Source: Nitrospirota bacterium
GTDB lineage: Bacteria; Nitrospirota; Thermodesulfovibrionia; Thermodesulfovibrionales; Magnetobacteriaceae
Length of the DNA stretch: 6,519 nucleotides
NCBI GenBank assembly: GCA_015233485.1
Contig: JADFXO010000224.1
Location: 1 to 6,519, forward strand
Direction: 5' to 3'
The first letter of the stretch is position 1. Every line of letters starts with the position of its first letter. The notes under the pieces were generated by a model. It made no database searches, was not told the origin of the DNA, and worked only from the letters and a program-made list of their open reading frames with translations. The translations under genes and the position numbers were made by a program. Positions 5,828-6,519 of this stretch are shown one piece after another.

Positions 5828-6061
5828 ATGCCGGAAACAAAAGAATATAGATTTACCATAATAGTCGAACACTGTGAAGAAGGAGGCTATTTTGCCATAT
5901 GTCCATCGTTACCGGGCTGTCACGTACAGGGAGAGACGTATGAGGAGACTGTGGCGGAAATGAAAACCTCAATAAAGTCCTTTATTTTAGATTACATCAA
6001 GGAGGGTGATTTCATTCCCGAAGATGACTTGACAATAGCATCCGTTAAAGTTGCCGTATGA
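5828..6061 (+). CDS. hicB: HicB family antitoxin
   Basis: A 77-aa protein with the HicB partial RNase H-like fold. The first strand is YRFTIIVE, then EEGGYFAICPSLPGCHVQG with the family's LPGC turn, then TYEETVAEMKTSIKSFILDYIKEG, the amphipathic helix and its continuation, and a final strand TIASVKVAV. It is the short form: no C-terminal helix-turn-helix or ribbon-helix-helix domain follows, so direct DNA binding, if any, would rely on another surface. HicB binds and blocks the HicA mRNA interferase in the cytoplasm and in many systems also represses its own promoter. ATG 5828 has GAGG 7 bases upstream. The gene overlaps hicA by ATGA (6058-6061), in the antitoxin-first order. Confidence 0.93.
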   Translation: MPETKEYRFTIIVEHCEEGGYFAICPSLPGCHVQGETYEETVAEMKTSIKSFILDYIKEGDFIPEDDLTIASVKVAV

Positions 6062-6297
6062 GTCCCAGGTTTCCTGCGATTACTTCCGATGAGGTTGTCA
6101 GGGTTTTGAAAAAGGCAGGGTTCAGTTTCAAGAGACAGTCTGGAACAAGCCACGCCATTTTTTACAGGGATTCGGATGGCAGGAGAACAAACGTTCCAGT
6201 GCATGCCGGTTATATCATTAAAAGAAAAACCTTGAAATCGATACTCTCATCAGCCGAACTTTCCCTGGAAGAGTTCATCAGGTTGTGTGAGCAGTAG
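6058..6297 (+). CDS. hicA: HicA family mRNA interferase toxin
   Basis: A 79-aa protein with the double-stranded RNA-binding-like HicA fold. The N-terminal helix DEVVRVLKKAGFSFKRQ is followed by GTSHAIF, with the catalytic His32, then TNVPVHAGYIIKRKTLKSIL, the conserved VPVH..-to-helix block, and a C-terminal LSLEEFIRL helix. The usual GSH is GTSH here, and the histidine is retained. HicA toxins cleave mRNA and arrest translation until HicB binds them. It is full length, with no stop or frameshift, and is translationally coupled to hicB through the ATGA overlap, so the pair appears functional, unlike the broken TA genes at the left of the window. Confidence 0.93.
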   Translation: MSPRFPAITSDEVVRVLKKAGFSFKRQSGTSHAIFYRDSDGRRTNVPVHAGYIIKRKTLKSILSSAELSLEEFIRLCEQ

Positions 6298-6317
6298 CCG
6301 GGCATGCAAGGCAGTCA

Positions 6318-6355
6318 CTTACAATTAGGTTTAATCCCTACCGTAAGGCTTTTTT
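6318..6355 (+). terminator. Probable rho-independent terminator after hicBA
   Basis: CTTAC (6318-6322) pairs with GTAAG (6343-6347), and inside it TAGG (6326-6329) pairs with CCTA (6337-6340) around a 7-base loop; a 3/2-base internal loop separates the two stems. Two bases after the hairpin comes a run of six T residues (6350-6355). It begins 20 bases after the hicA stop. It also lies between hicBA and the convergent partial gene on the minus strand. Confidence 0.4.
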
Positions 6356-6383
6356 ATAGATTTCGCACTATCGTTGCGCTTAC

Positions 6384-6519
6384 CTACAAGCTGTACATAG
6401 ACGAAGTAACAATTGTCATTACACCGGCAAGCACTGAGACCATTATTTGCGTCATCAGTATTGAATCGCGTACTCTATAGTTTTGGTCTCCAACTTGATG
6501 AACCAAGTCCTTCAGTATC
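6384..6519 (-). pseudogene. Truncated inverted copy of the membrane coiled-coil gene
   Basis: The reverse complement of 6405-6519 matches 4553-4667 of the membrane protein gene at 113 of 115 bases. The two differences (6515 and 6479) both change an amino acid (Val to Leu, Asp to Tyr), and the reading frame is kept. The copy covers residues 46-83, most of the periplasmic segment and the start of the transmembrane helix. Similarity then ends abruptly within codon-aligned VT, and the frame continues only as SSMYSL before TAG at 6384-6386. The encoded protein would therefore lose the rest of the transmembrane helix, the coiled coil and the whole C-terminal domain. Its 5' part lies beyond the right edge, so whether a kinase and receiver copy precede it cannot be seen. 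It is convergent with hicBA. I class it as a partial, probably non-functional paralogue. Confidence 0.85.

Noticed and set aside
5635..5861. Two overlapping plus-strand ORFs of 62-71 codons before hicB
   Set aside because: They run through the palindromic repeat and the hicBA promoter and overlap the hicB start; no recognisable protein features.
1..6519. CRISPR array, tRNA or rRNA gene
   Set aside because: No regularly spaced direct repeats and no cloverleaf or rRNA-like sequence seen on either strand.

Overview
The window reads as an accessory toxin-antitoxin/defence-type island from an AT-leaning, probably Gram-negative environmental bacterium. DUF4258/YgiT pairs, HicBA pairs, large GAF-containing histidine kinases and TCTGTCCCC / ATTCC...GGAAT intergenic repeats are common together in groups such as Desulfobacterota, Nitrospirota and Brocadiales-type Planctomycetes. 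No marker gene fixes the taxon, so that is only an impression.

Layout. (i) Bases 1-401 hold a decayed DUF4258 + YgiT-type zinc-finger pair. The frames still join by an ATGA overlap, but three in-frame nonsense codons interrupt them. (ii) Bases 402-844 hold no intact gene. They contain a TCTGTCCCC repeat-like motif, a frame-shifted relic of a HicB antitoxin around its LPGC motif, and a candidate sigma70-type promoter with a palindrome over its -10 box. (iii) Bases 845-5321 are a tightly coupled three-gene operon: a 1027-aa soluble histidine kinase with two GAF-like domains, a stand-alone receiver domain without an output domain, and a 300-aa membrane-anchored coiled-coil protein. (iv) Bases 5322-5827 hold a start-stop mini-ORF, a probable terminator, a degenerate palindromic repeat and the hicBA promoter. 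(v) Bases 5828-6297 are an intact hicB-hicA pair, followed by a probable terminator. (vi) Bases 6384-6519 are an inverted, nearly identical partial copy of the third operon gene, running off the right edge.

How the genes may work together. By architecture the operon looks like a complete phosphorelay: cytoplasmic sensor kinase, single-domain receiver, then a membrane protein as possible output. No transcription-factor output is encoded. The idea that this is a two-component-like defence module, loosely comparable to Detocs (sensor kinase, phosphate-accepting receiver, effector), is inference from gene order and the surrounding TA genes. The third protein lacks the receiver domain expected of a Detocs effector, so it is not a straightforward member. 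The inverted partial copy of the third gene shows that the locus has been duplicated or rearranged.
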